Below are positions 20,364 to 28,374 of a DNA stretch of 64,000 nt, one piece after another. The translations under genes were made by a program, and so were the position numbers. The DNA is from Caballeronia choica (GTDB lineage Bacteria > Pseudomonadota > Gammaproteobacteria > Burkholderiales > Burkholderiaceae), in NCBI RefSeq assembly GCF_001544535.1, contig NZ_FCON02000020.1, forward strand, positions 1 through 64,000. The letters run 5' to 3'. The notes under the pieces are model-generated. The model had not been told where the DNA came from. It searched no databases and saw only the letters and a program-made list of their open reading frames with translations. How positions within the stretch are numbered: position 1 is the first letter of the stretch; each line of letters opens with the position of its first letter.

Positions 20364-20900
20364 GAACGGCACCTCCATTGAGAAAGGTCCAGTCGCAGGA
20401 CGCGGTGGACGAAAAAAAAGCCCGCTCCGTTGAGGGAGCGAGCTTCGTGAAATCGATAATGAGGGAGACCTACGCGCCACGTCCCTTCCGGGGACGTGGC
20501 GTGCAGGGAGCGCCCGGAGATCCGGTGCGCTCAGTCAGAGAACGTAAAGTCGTTCTCGCGCGGCATGGTCACGCCGCGCAACAGCCCTTTTCAGAATCAC
20601 TTCCGCCGCAGGTATCACGGATCAGCCAACTTCGATCGTTCTACCCAGATCAGGCTCTGGAGAGAGAACACCCGAAACCCCGGGTTCGAACGACGTCCCG
20701 GCGCAAATGAATGCGGTCAAGGGTACGAGTATCACGGCTGAAATTGGGGAGTGTGTAGCGAGCACGCTCAGCACAAGGAAGTTTTCCACACCGGTAGCTA
20801 TCCGGTCGGAGCATGCCTACAGAAACAACCTGGGCACGACTTGGAGAGAGAAGATGGACTCCGGGCTTGGAGTCGAGGTCGATGCGTCAGAGACGCGGGG
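20364..20900 (-). promoter_or_regulatory. Stem-loop leader, copy C, with internal terminator
   Basis: The 537-base leader begins with gcgtc-tct-gacgcatcgacc on the minus strand (20878-20896). A second structure, a strong gctcgctccctcaacggagc-type hairpin at 20420-20443 with eight U residues (20412-20419), lies 49 bases before the start codon. A full intrinsic terminator inside a 5' leader suggests attenuation. The stretch between the two elements holds no convincing gene. Confidence 0.55.
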
Positions 20901-21036
20901 TATGGATTGAAGTATTAGGGAAAAACGTCCAAACGTGTACTGGAAAGCTCGCGAATTTCGTATGGCTTTCGCCGGCTCGATTTCCGCATGTTCAATGAGA
21001 ATGTGGGCCTGAGAGAACATACACCCGAGAACAATC
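20901..21036. other. Divergent promoter region
   Basis: This gap separates the minus-strand leader (copy C) from the plus-strand AcaB-like gene. It is locally AT-rich around 20900-20960 and likely holds the promoters of both units. I see no ORF or repeat in it. Confidence 0.35.
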
Positions 21037-21636
21037 ATGTCTGGCTTCGACACTGACACGCCCGAAGGGGCGGATCCAGAGAGGAAAATCGTATCGCACA
21101 ACGACGAAGGCTACAGCGGCCTACGCCCGCTCGAGCGTCTTACGAGCGACTCGCGTCTCGATCGAATCCACGGCGAGACTCTGGCGAAGACCGAACTGCA
21201 GTATTACTCCGCGTTCACACGCGAATTCTGCCGTTCCGACTACAACTTCTGCGCGGCCAAGATGACCCTCGCGCGCGGCGGCAAACTCCTCGCGCTTGAT
21301 GCGGAGTTCCGCGTCGCTGAGGCGTTTTTCAAGAAGGCCCTGGCGTGGGCCAATCAGCTGCATGGGCGAAACGCGGCAATCTCCTCCGAGTCGGTGACGC
21401 TCGAAATCAAGCATCCGCTCTCGGGCCGTCTGGTGCGCCTGCTCACGATGTACGACGCCCTGTTCGTGAAGACGATGGAAGCGCTCTTCACGCGGTCGGT
21501 CATGCCGCATCAACGCAAGCTCGCGCTGGACAGCGCCGAAGCGCGAATCAAGCAGATCCCCTTTTTGTGCATACCGGACAACGATCGCTACGCGCCAGAA
21601 GGCTTGCTGCTCCCCACTCCGGACAACGCGCACTGA
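21037..21636 (+). CDS. AcaB/DUF1845-like protein (TIGR03761 type)
   Basis: A 199-residue soluble protein. The C-terminal half (VTLEIKHPLSGRLVRLLTMY, then DALFVKTMEALFTRSVM) follows the pattern of the DUF1845/TIGR03761 family of integrative conjugative elements, to which AcaB of IncA/C plasmids belongs. Members regulate or accompany conjugation genes. No metal or catalytic motif is visible. Similarity is judged from pattern only. It opens a plus-strand block inside otherwise minus-strand backbone. Confidence 0.45.
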   Translation: MSGFDTDTPEGADPERKIVSHNDEGYSGLRPLERLTSDSRLDRIHGETLAKTELQYYSAFTREFCRSDYNFCAAKMTLARGGKLLALDAEFRVAEAFFKKALAWANQLHGRNAAISSESVTLEIKHPLSGRLVRLLTMYDALFVKTMEALFTRSVMPHQRKLALDSAEARIKQIPFLCIPDNDRYAPEGLLLPTPDNAH

Positions 21637-21737
21637 CCGACGGCATTGAGCGGCGGCTCCCCATCGTCCGGTGAATGCTTGACAAGCTCGCGCACCGGAT
21701 ACGCTCGAACGCACGACTACGAGAAGAGTCACTTCCA

Positions 21738-22634
21738 ATGGATATCCATGAAATTCAGCGGCTGCACGCGCAGTTTGCTCCCGATTCGATGGTCATCGAC
21801 CTGCCGCGCCAGCTCGCTGCTCTCCCAGCACCCGGTGACTTGAGCGCCGACGATGCGCCGACGGCGCGCGCCAGATGGGTTCAAGCGGGTCCGCTCGTTC
21901 GCCGCAGCGTCATTGCCGTGGGCGTCGCCGTGTTGATCGGCATGGCAGGCATGGGGGCCGCGTCGCTCTACAAGACGCGCCGCGGCGCTGACACGAGCGC
22001 TCAGCCGGCGCCCGCAATCCCCTCGACCACAATGCAACAGAAATCACCTGCCCGCGGGGAGCCGCCGGCGCCGGGCGGGCACGAGATTGACGCCACGCCT
22101 GCTCGACCGGTTGCCGCAGCGCCGGCCTTAAGCGCGAGTGACTTCGGCACCGCTTCGTCGTTGGGGCTGACGGCCGACCAGTTCCGCGCTTCGATGCGCG
22201 CAGCGGCCGTGTTGGATACGCCGAAAGCCCCGGCCGCGCTGTCTTCCGAAGTGCAACTCGCAGCCGCATCGCCGATCCGCCGCGCGCCGACAAGCCGCGG
22301 CGAAGCACAGCAGGCGGCCGCCGCGGCGGTCGCCCCGCCGCAGCCGGTAGCACCGGCCAACGCGCAACCGGCGACGAAGCAAGTCGCGCCGGCCGGTCAG
22401 CCCACCGCGCAGTCCGCCACCCCGCCGAACGCGACACCGGCGGCGGCAGTCCAGTCGGCCTCGGTTCAGACTCAGGTGAGCGCGTCGACAAGCGCCGCCT
22501 CCGATGCGCCCAGGTCCGCACGGACGGTCCGCCAGCCTATCTCGCGACCGCGCACTGAGCAGGCCGCTGACGCTGACGCAGGAAAGCTCGCGCCGACGAG
22601 ACGCGCTGGTTCGACCGAAGTGCAAATGTTCTAG
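21738..22634 (+). CDS. Single-pass membrane protein with long Ala/Pro-rich exported region
   Basis: A 298-residue protein; ATG 21738 (MDIHEIQRLHAQFAPDSMVI) was chosen over the start 21 codons upstream. One transmembrane helix, VIAVGVAVLIGMAGMGAASL, spans about residues 56-75. The remaining two-thirds is Ala/Pro/Gln-rich low-complexity sequence, probably periplasmic. No catalytic domain. The bactofilin gene starts eight bases downstream, so the two likely work together at the membrane. Confidence 0.6.
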   Translation: MDIHEIQRLHAQFAPDSMVIDLPRQLAALPAPGDLSADDAPTARARWVQAGPLVRRSVIAVGVAVLIGMAGMGAASLYKTRRGADTSAQPAPAIPSTTMQQKSPARGEPPAPGGHEIDATPARPVAAAPALSASDFGTASSLGLTADQFRASMRAAAVLDTPKAPAALSSEVQLAAASPIRRAPTSRGEAQQAAAAAVAPPQPVAPANAQPATKQVAPAGQPTAQSATPPNATPAAAVQSASVQTQVSASTSAASDAPRSARTVRQPISRPRTEQAADADAGKLAPTRRAGSTEVQMF

Positions 22635-22642
22635 GAGTCACC

Positions 22643-23095
22643 ATGAAAACAATACCCAACATCACGCTCATCTCCGCGGGCTGCTCCATCACCGGCGACA
22701 TCATCGTCGATCACGGCATCAGCTGCTTCGGGCTTTGCGACGGCGGGCTGATGTCGACCCAGGGACTTCTGCACGTTGGCGAAGGCGGTCTTATCAAGGG
22801 AAGCGCGCAGGGCGAGCACGTTCGTATCGACGGGCGCGTCGATGGGAACGTTCACGCACGCGATTCGCTCGAAATCAACGGACAAGTCACTGGTGACATC
22901 CACTATTGCGGCACGATCCGACTCGGCCCGCGCGCGGCGCTCAACGGCACGCTCAAACGCCTGGCCCGCATGCTGACGATCGAGGTGGAGTCGGACCCCG
23001 CCCCCGCATCGCCGTCTGACACGCGGCCGGCCGCGGTGGCTAGCGTTGATCGCGGCGATTCGAACGTCACCGAAATCTCGCGGGCAAAAGCCTGA
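22643..23095 (+). CDS. Bactofilin family polymer-forming protein
   Basis: A 150-residue protein with AGGAG before the ATG. The central DUF583 right-handed beta-helix shows the repeated short-turn pattern: CSITGDIIVDHGI, GEGGLIKGSAQGEHV, GRVDGNVHARDSLEINGQVT, GDIHYCGTIRLG. Flanking tails are Pro/Ala-rich, as is usual. Bactofilins polymerise without nucleotide into membrane-associated filaments that localise other proteins. A plasmid copy next to a single-pass membrane protein is uncommon and may position plasmid or transfer machinery. Confidence 0.82.
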   Translation: MKTIPNITLISAGCSITGDIIVDHGISCFGLCDGGLMSTQGLLHVGEGGLIKGSAQGEHVRIDGRVDGNVHARDSLEINGQVTGDIHYCGTIRLGPRAALNGTLKRLARMLTIEVESDPAPASPSDTRPAAVASVDRGDSNVTEISRAKA

Positions 23096-23530
23096 TGCCC
23101 CGAATCAGGAAAACTCGTCTCCTGTAGCCCGACCGTGCAACCGATCGATCCCATCTTTGACTTTCTTACAGTGACTTGGGAGGCGGCCGCTCAGGAAGCA
23201 GCATTTGAGGAGCGGTGTTTCTGTATGCTCGACACGGGGCGGATAATTAACCGTGCTGCGATGCCGGCCGGCACACCGCATTGCGATCGACATGCAGATG
23301 GCGTCGGTCACTCCGTCAAGGAGCGGTTCGGCTTTCCGGAGCACGATTAAAGCTCACCCGCCGCACAAGTAGGTGGGTATGCTCCGCTGGCGTCGTCGCC
23401 GGAAATGCCGCGGCGCTAAGTTGAACTGCTCCAACCCCAAAACAACAGATTTAGTCGTCCACCTTGCAATTTCTGACGATTAGGGTTTATACTGAGTTCG
23501 TCTCCTCCATGTCTCCACTGATATGGATTG
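23096..23530. other. Intergenic region between bactofilin and csbD-like genes
   Basis: About 430 bases without a confident gene. A GTG-started plus-strand frame at 23135-23350 (71 codons, VQPIDPIFDFLTVTWEAAAQ) is open but lacks a ribosome-binding site. I leave it as possible only. The 23450-23520 part is AT-richer and may carry a promoter. Confidence 0.35.
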
Positions 23531-23557
23531 AAGCCCGCCGCGTGCGGGCTTTTTTTT
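23531..23557 (+). terminator. Rho-independent terminator upstream of csbD-like gene
   Basis: aagcccgc / gcgggctt stem (23531-23538 with 23544-23551) followed by eight T residues on the plus strand. It would end transcription from the left before the CsbD gene, or act in the leader of that gene, which starts 80 bases on. Confidence 0.75.
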
Positions 23558-23638
23558 GCCTTCGCGACCGGGTCCGCAACTTGCGTCAACGCCTCGTGTG
23601 GGCGGCAACCGCCCCACATTACCGCGAGGAGGATCACC

Positions 23639-23818
23639 ATGAACAAGGACCAAGTGAAGGGTACCGCCGAGAAGGTGAAAGGCAAGGTCAATGAAGCTGT
23701 CGGCAACATGACCGACGACCCAGCGCAGAAGGCCAAGGGTCAGCTTCAGCAGGGCGCGGGCGAGGCTCGAAAGCAGTACGGCGACGTCAAGGAAGACATC
23801 AAGAAGAGCAAGCCGTAA
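23639..23818 (+). CDS. CsbD family stress-response protein
   Basis: A 59-residue hydrophilic protein with AGGAGG before the ATG. MNKDQVKGTAEKVKGKVNEA and the repeated KGK/KAKG pattern are typical of CsbD (YjbJ-like) proteins, which are abundant and induced by stress; their biochemical role is not known. It is flanked by terminators on both sides (23531-23557 and 23847-23872), so it is a single-gene unit. Confidence 0.88.
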   Translation: MNKDQVKGTAEKVKGKVNEAVGNMTDDPAQKAKGQLQQGAGEARKQYGDVKEDIKKSKP

Positions 23819-23846
23819 TGCGATAGAAAAGGTTGAAACGTTGAGA

Positions 23847-23872
23847 GCGCCGGTGACGAGCCGGCGCTTTTT
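23847..23872 (+). terminator. Rho-independent terminator after csbD-like gene
   Basis: gcgccgg / ccggcgc stem with a 7-base loop followed by five T residues, 28 bases after the CsbD stop. Confidence 0.8.
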
Positions 23873-23944
23873 CACGTCAATTTTTGCGCTGAACGGTTCA
23901 ATTCTCGTTCGACGACGGTCTGCTAACACCGGGTAATCGGAGCG

Positions 23945-25669
23945 CTACGTTGCCTCAGCGACGCCCTCGATCTGGGCCTCGGTCACGAACCGCGAGGCGA
24001 AATTCTTGCTCGTACCGGACATCATCAGCGTCTCGCGCGCGCGCGTCATCGCAACATAGAAAAGCCGGCGTTCCTCAGGCTCCGTGGATTTCGTGTCCGG
24101 AACAATGGACTCTTCGCTGCGTGCGATCCAGACATGGTCCCACTCCAATCCTTTCGAACTGTGCATGGTCGTCAGAATCAGCGCGCCCGGCGTCGGCACG
24201 TTGTTATCCTGCTTCATGAATTGCAAACGATCTGCGAATGTGCCGGCGAGGCGGGACACCACGTCGTAGGTCGCCTGAATCGCCCGGATCGCATGATCCT
24301 TCTTCGCGTACTTCAGCGTCCACTCGCTCACGCCCGAAAGCGTCAACGAGTAAAACTTCCGATCACAAAGGCTGCGCCACTCGGCGAGCCGCTTCATGAA
24401 CTCTCGATAGTTCGTCGCCACCTCTTCCGGCAGGCCCAGTTCGACCAGCTCCGCGCGCGGTTTCTGGATCAGTTCGGCGCCCATACTGGCGTGCAGCGCG
24501 CGAAGTTGCTCTGCGCGCAGGCCCATATGCGCGAGCACCGCGTCGAGCCCGGTTTCCTTAACCCGCTCGACTATTTCGAGCAGATTGCACATTAACGCGC
24601 CTTCCGGACGACTCAGGACCGACGCGCCCGAGGCCCGGTAGTACTTCACCCCTGCAGAGCGACAGACGGCTTCCAAGGGATCGAGGATGCGATTCGTGCG
24701 AGCGAGGATGGCGCACGACTTGCCCGTCCCGAGCAAGGGCGCGAGGGTTTCGACCGCGGCGACCGCCTCAATGTATTCGTCCGCATGACGGGAAGACAGG
24801 ACGCGGCCGCCAGCACCCTTCTCAGCCCGCAGAACCTTGGCTATGCGGTCGACGTTATTGCGAATCACCCGGTCGGCGGCCGACAGGATCTCGGAGCGGC
24901 ACCGATAGTTGCTCCCGAGCACGACGGGCTTCGCGTCGAACTCTTTGATGAACGACTCCATGCCGCGATAGCCGAGCGCTTCGCGAAACGCGTAGATGCT
25001 TTGGTCGTCGTCACCCACCACCGTTACGATCGAGCCGGCTTTCGCGTGGAGTTCGATCCAGCGGTACTGCAGCGGGTCGGTATCTTGAAACTCGTCGACG
25101 AGCAAGTATTTGAATGGGTAAGGCAGGATCGAACCGTCGTGCATGCCCTCGACCGAGAGGCGCAGCATGTCTTGAAAGTCGATCTTGCCGTTACGCGCGA
25201 GCGCATCCTGATAGCCGTGATACAGCTTCCCGTCTTCGCTGTCGACGTCGCACCGGCCGAAGTTCGTTTTGATGCTCTCGATCGTCGGGATGACGTCCTC
25301 AGCTTTGCCGTCAAGTCCCAGGTCCTGCATGACGCGAATCAGCAAGCCCAGACGGTCACCGTCCGAGGCGATGTCGAGCGCCCGGGCGCCGGGCCGCCGA
25401 AGCTGCTTGAATGCCAGAGAGTGGAAAGTGCCGGCAATCAGCCGCTTCTTCACGGCCTTGCCAGCAACCGCGAGAATCCGATCCCGCAATTCAATGGCGG
25501 CATCCTTCGAGAAAGTCACCGCCCCGACCACCGCGGCGTCCTCTTGCAGCAGGAGCGCAGCTTTTGTCGCGATCGTCTTTGTCTTGCCCGCGCCAGGACA
25601 GGCGATCGCAACGCAGTTCTGGCGCAACTCGGCGACTTCCCGTTGCTGGGCATTCAACTCGTCCAGCAT
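23945..25669 (-). CDS. UvrD/Rep-type superfamily 1 DNA helicase
   Basis: A 574-residue protein; GGAGGG precedes the ATG at 25669. Motifs in order: Walker A CPGAGKT, TFHSLAFKQL, Walker B LLVDEFQDTDP, motif III GDDDQSIYAFR, motif IV GSNYRCRSEI, motif V TTMHSSKGLEWDHVW and motif VI VAMTRARETL. It is a 3'-5' DNA helicase lacking a nuclease domain. It is the last gene of the conjugation-side minus-strand block, 11 bases after the AcaB-like gene, and may act in plasmid replication, repair or transfer. Confidence 0.88.
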   Translation of the reverse strand: MLDELNAQQREVAELRQNCVAIACPGAGKTKTIATKAALLLQEDAAVVGAVTFSKDAAIELRDRILAVAGKAVKKRLIAGTFHSLAFKQLRRPGARALDIASDGDRLGLLIRVMQDLGLDGKAEDVIPTIESIKTNFGRCDVDSEDGKLYHGYQDALARNGKIDFQDMLRLSVEGMHDGSILPYPFKYLLVDEFQDTDPLQYRWIELHAKAGSIVTVVGDDDQSIYAFREALGYRGMESFIKEFDAKPVVLGSNYRCRSEILSAADRVIRNNVDRIAKVLRAEKGAGGRVLSSRHADEYIEAVAAVETLAPLLGTGKSCAILARTNRILDPLEAVCRSAGVKYYRASGASVLSRPEGALMCNLLEIVERVKETGLDAVLAHMGLRAEQLRALHASMGAELIQKPRAELVELGLPEEVATNYREFMKRLAEWRSLCDRKFYSLTLSGVSEWTLKYAKKDHAIRAIQATYDVVSRLAGTFADRLQFMKQDNNVPTPGALILTTMHSSKGLEWDHVWIARSEESIVPDTKSTEPEERRLFYVAMTRARETLMMSGTSKNFASRFVTEAQIEGVAEAT

Positions 25670-25680
25670 GCCGCCCTCCT

Positions 25681-26541
25681 TTACAGGCTGCGAACCGTCG
25701 TCATCAGCTTCAGGTGAGTCATGTAACCACGAACGCCCAGCGGGTTCACCTTCTTCAGGAAGCGCACGGTTTCGTCGTCGACGTCCGACTGATCGCGAAT
25801 GCCATTCCACACCATGAAGTCGAAGTGATCCATGGTGCGGTCGAACTTCATGATCGCGGTGAGCACGCGCATCGAAAAGCGCGAGTAGGCCTCGACCTCG
25901 ATATCGAGGGCTGGCATCGGAATGGTCGGCTCGAACACAAAATCGTTGTTCGCGCGTAGCTCGGCTTCCTTTTGCTGGCGGTAGCCTCCGGCGACGCGCA
26001 ACTGCTCAACGGCATACGCCTCGATCGAGGCGAGTTGCTTTTCGAAAAAGGTATTGACCACTTCCTTGTCGTCCGCGCCGAACGTCGATTGGCCGAACCG
26101 CTGCATGTTGATGCTCATGCGGTTCAGGTACGGCCACCATTGTTCGAACAACGGCTTCAGGCGGGTATGGTTCAGCCGCACGCGGACCGCCACGACGGCA
26201 GCACCCGAGAGCTGGCGCTCCATCAACAGGCGGCCGATCTCCCGGCGACGCTTGATGATGGCGATCCGCTCCTCTCCCGGCAGGTCACGAAAGAGCTTAC
26301 GCGTCTTGGCCACCTCGGCACGCTTCATGTTTGCGTCGTCGGTGGAGATCACGCCTTCCTTGTGCAGATGGTCGGCGTCTGCCTCCATCTGGGTCAACTC
26401 GCGCTCAAGTTCGCCGTCGTCAGCACCGTCGCTTCCCTCCCGAGTAGCTTGCGCCGCTTGCTCTGCGTGGGCTTTCGATGCGCCGTCCAATGCGTCTTCG
26501 GTCACGAATTTTTCGAGTTCGGTATCTGCCACAGTGCTCAT
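25681..26541 (-). CDS. AcaB/DUF1845-like conjugation-associated protein
   Basis: A 286-residue protein with GGAG before the ATG. The N-terminal part is acidic and helical. The C-terminal part (LDIEVEAYSRFSMRVLTAIM, then KFDRTMDHFDFMVWNGI) fits the DUF1845/TIGR03761 pattern and resembles the plus-strand protein at 21037 in layout. It precedes the helicase and follows the T4SS block, as its family does in integrative conjugative elements. Assignment rests on pattern only. Confidence 0.45.
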   Translation of the reverse strand: MSTVADTELEKFVTEDALDGASKAHAEQAAQATREGSDGADDGELERELTQMEADADHLHKEGVISTDDANMKRAEVAKTRKLFRDLPGEERIAIIKRRREIGRLLMERQLSGAAVVAVRVRLNHTRLKPLFEQWWPYLNRMSINMQRFGQSTFGADDKEVVNTFFEKQLASIEAYAVEQLRVAGGYRQQKEAELRANNDFVFEPTIPMPALDIEVEAYSRFSMRVLTAIMKFDRTMDHFDFMVWNGIRDQSDVDDETVRFLKKVNPLGVRGYMTHLKLMTTVRSL

Positions 26542-27029
26542 GTGCCTCTCCAGGTCGGACTTGGGTCCGGTTTCGTCGTTGGGAATTCAGGCACGCGCAC
26601 GCGGCCCATGAATGCCATTGTTGCCGTGCGCAACGGCTCAAGACGCCCGAAACACATACGATTTCGAATGGCTTTAGACTGGGATGAAGGTGAGAGGCGC
26701 CGACGCGGGCACTGGGCGGGAGGAAGGCATGTCGCCTCAATCTGCCTGTAGCCATATGTACGAAGAAGCGTGTTCTTGGTTTTCGGGCCTGGCAGGGATA
26801 CAGGTAGCCCCAAGCGAAAGGTAGAGCGCGGGAAGATGCGCTATGCGAGGAGCGTCACAGACGCCCGCCTGCATGGGAATCGAGGACTCTGAGAATGCGG
26901 GTGGAAAGGGAAGCCTGACGGAAATGAGGGAGTAGATGTAACGCGTTACATCTACTTTGGGACAAAGCCCCGACTTTTGTTTCGCCTTTCCGGGACGATA
27001 TTACAAAACCGCGCTGCCCTATCGCTCTG
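26542..27029. other. Intergenic region with a 26-bp palindromic operator
   Basis: About 490 bases between the DUF4400 gene and the AcaB-like gene, both on the minus strand. It holds a perfect 26-bp palindrome (26931-26956, listed separately). I see no ORF with a ribosome-binding site. It probably carries a promoter for the AcaB-like gene and the helicase. Confidence 0.4.
26931..26956. promoter_or_regulatory. 26-bp palindromic operator, copy 1
   Basis: A perfect palindrome centred on gtaacgcgttac with arms agtagat/atctact. The sequence to its right still resembles the promoter next to copies 2 and 4 but the -10 is degraded. Confidence 0.65.
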
Positions 27030-27644
27030 CTACCGCGCCGATTGAAATGATTCGGCGGCCTTCCAGAGTAGCGAGCCAAGGAACGCGGCGACCGCCACCC
27101 AGTACCCGGCGAGCACCGGGACCGGCACGACCAGAACGCCGAACAACATTCCGGTGACGAGCAGCAGGCCGTGACCGGCCAGATGGAACGAGAGCGGACT
27201 GACAAAACCGGCCGCCGACGCTTTAATCTTACGGCAGGCAGAGCCATCGACGAACATGCCGAGCGCGAACATCACCGTCCCGAAGATCCAGAGTTTCATC
27301 ACCATCGCGCGAAACAGCATCCGGTAGACGAGCAACCAGAAATTCTCAGTCCACGTGTGGGCGAAGGTTGAGAACCCGCCGTCGTTCATTCCACCGACAT
27401 TGCCCGAAGCCGACAACGTCCGCTGCAGCAGGCCGTTGTCCACGAACGCGCGGCGGAAGATTTGGTTGGCCGAGCGCACCGCCGTGTCGGCCCGCTCCTG
27501 CCCAATCGAGACGACGAGCGAGGCCGTCTCTGCATCCGGCACCTCAAACAGCAAGCGCTCCGGGATCGCCGGCATCACGGCGATCGCGAGAACCGGCACC
27601 AGCACGAACCAGAGCTTCAGATGCGACCCGAACCGGCTAGCCAT
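27030..27644 (-). CDS. DUF4400 integral membrane protein of the conjugation block
   Basis: A 204-residue membrane protein (MASRFGSHLKLWFVLVPVLA). A first helix lies at about 10-28, and two or three helices in the C-terminal half (FGTVMFALGMFVDG, LLLVTGMLFGVLVVPVPVLA). DUF4400 proteins are encoded beside TraD in integrative conjugative elements and related plasmids (PFL_4697 type). Exact role unknown. It is the distal gene of the coupling-protein operon. Confidence 0.7.
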   Translation of the reverse strand: MASRFGSHLKLWFVLVPVLAIAVMPAIPERLLFEVPDAETASLVVSIGQERADTAVRSANQIFRRAFVDNGLLQRTLSASGNVGGMNDGGFSTFAHTWTENFWLLVYRMLFRAMVMKLWIFGTVMFALGMFVDGSACRKIKASAAGFVSPLSFHLAGHGLLLVTGMLFGVLVVPVPVLAGYWVAVAAFLGSLLWKAAESFQSAR

Positions 27645-27891
27645 GATGTAACAGTCTCACGGCAAAGAGCACGAGGATCGCAACAATTGCCCCGAGTCCA
27701 CCCCAAAACAACATTGGACGGTAGTCGGCGATCGTCGCCAAGGCATAGCACCGGGCGCCCGCCCCATACGTGAATTCCTCAGGCGGCATCGCGCTCGGGT
27801 CGTCGAAGGCGCCCGCCGTGTGCAGTGCCCGGCGGGCAGTGTCGGAATCAACCCCCGACAACTTCGCTATGATCGTAACGGTGAGCGACAT
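27637..27891 (-). CDS. Small conjugation-block membrane protein
   Basis: An 84-residue protein from ATG 27891 with GAGGA upstream; the longer upstream frame is a shadow. It starts MSLTVTIIAKLSGVDSDTAR and ends in one C-terminal transmembrane helix (GGLGAIVAILVLFAVRLL). It overlaps both neighbours, which suggests tight coupling in the operon. Confidence 0.6.
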   Translation of the reverse strand: MSLTVTIIAKLSGVDSDTARRALHTAGAFDDPSAMPPEEFTYGAGARCYALATIADYRPMLFWGGLGAIVAILVLFAVRLLHHG

Positions 27892-28366
27892 CGTATTCCT
27901 CGAAGTAGCAACGGAACGCTTCGCCTTGCAGCACGCGAGAGGCCAGTTGGAAAGCGGCAGTGCGCTCGGTGATCTGTTCGGGGCAGCGTTCGTCAATCGT
28001 CTCGAACTCGCAATTTGCGTGGCGCTCCTCGAACGCTGGAATCGCTTCGAGCATCGGCGACCATACAGCCAGCTTTTCTCCCCGACGCGCGACGTAGCGG
28101 CGCGCGTACAGCGACTTAGCCGGTTCGAACAGTCCCTGCATGAAGGCAACATGCTGGTCGCCCGTGCGCTTCGCACGTTTGAACCCGCTGAGTGCCGACT
28201 CGATCATCTCGGCGGCAAGCGGCCCCTTGTCGCCACGGAAGCGCTCGCCCACGAATTCAGCCACGCGCGAGCACGCGAGCTCCAGTTCGGGCGCTACGTT
28301 GAACACCGGAATCAGCTTGTGCGACAGCTTGCGATCGCGAATGATATTTTTGAATACGGTGGACAT
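27848..28366 (-). CDS. Hypothetical protein downstream of traD-like gene
   Basis: A 172-residue soluble protein starting MSTVFKNIIRDRKLSHKLIP, eight bases after the coupling protein stop. It is mixed alpha-helical with no recognised motif. The conserved position between TraD and DUF4400 argues for a conjugation-related role. Confidence 0.55.
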   Translation of the reverse strand: MSTVFKNIIRDRKLSHKLIPVFNVAPELELACSRVAEFVGERFRGDKGPLAAEMIESALSGFKRAKRTGDQHVAFMQGLFEPAKSLYARRYVARRGEKLAVWSPMLEAIPAFEERHANCEFETIDERCPEQITERTAAFQLASRVLQGEAFRCYFEEYDVAHRYDHSEVVGG

Positions 28367-28374
28367 AGTTGGTT

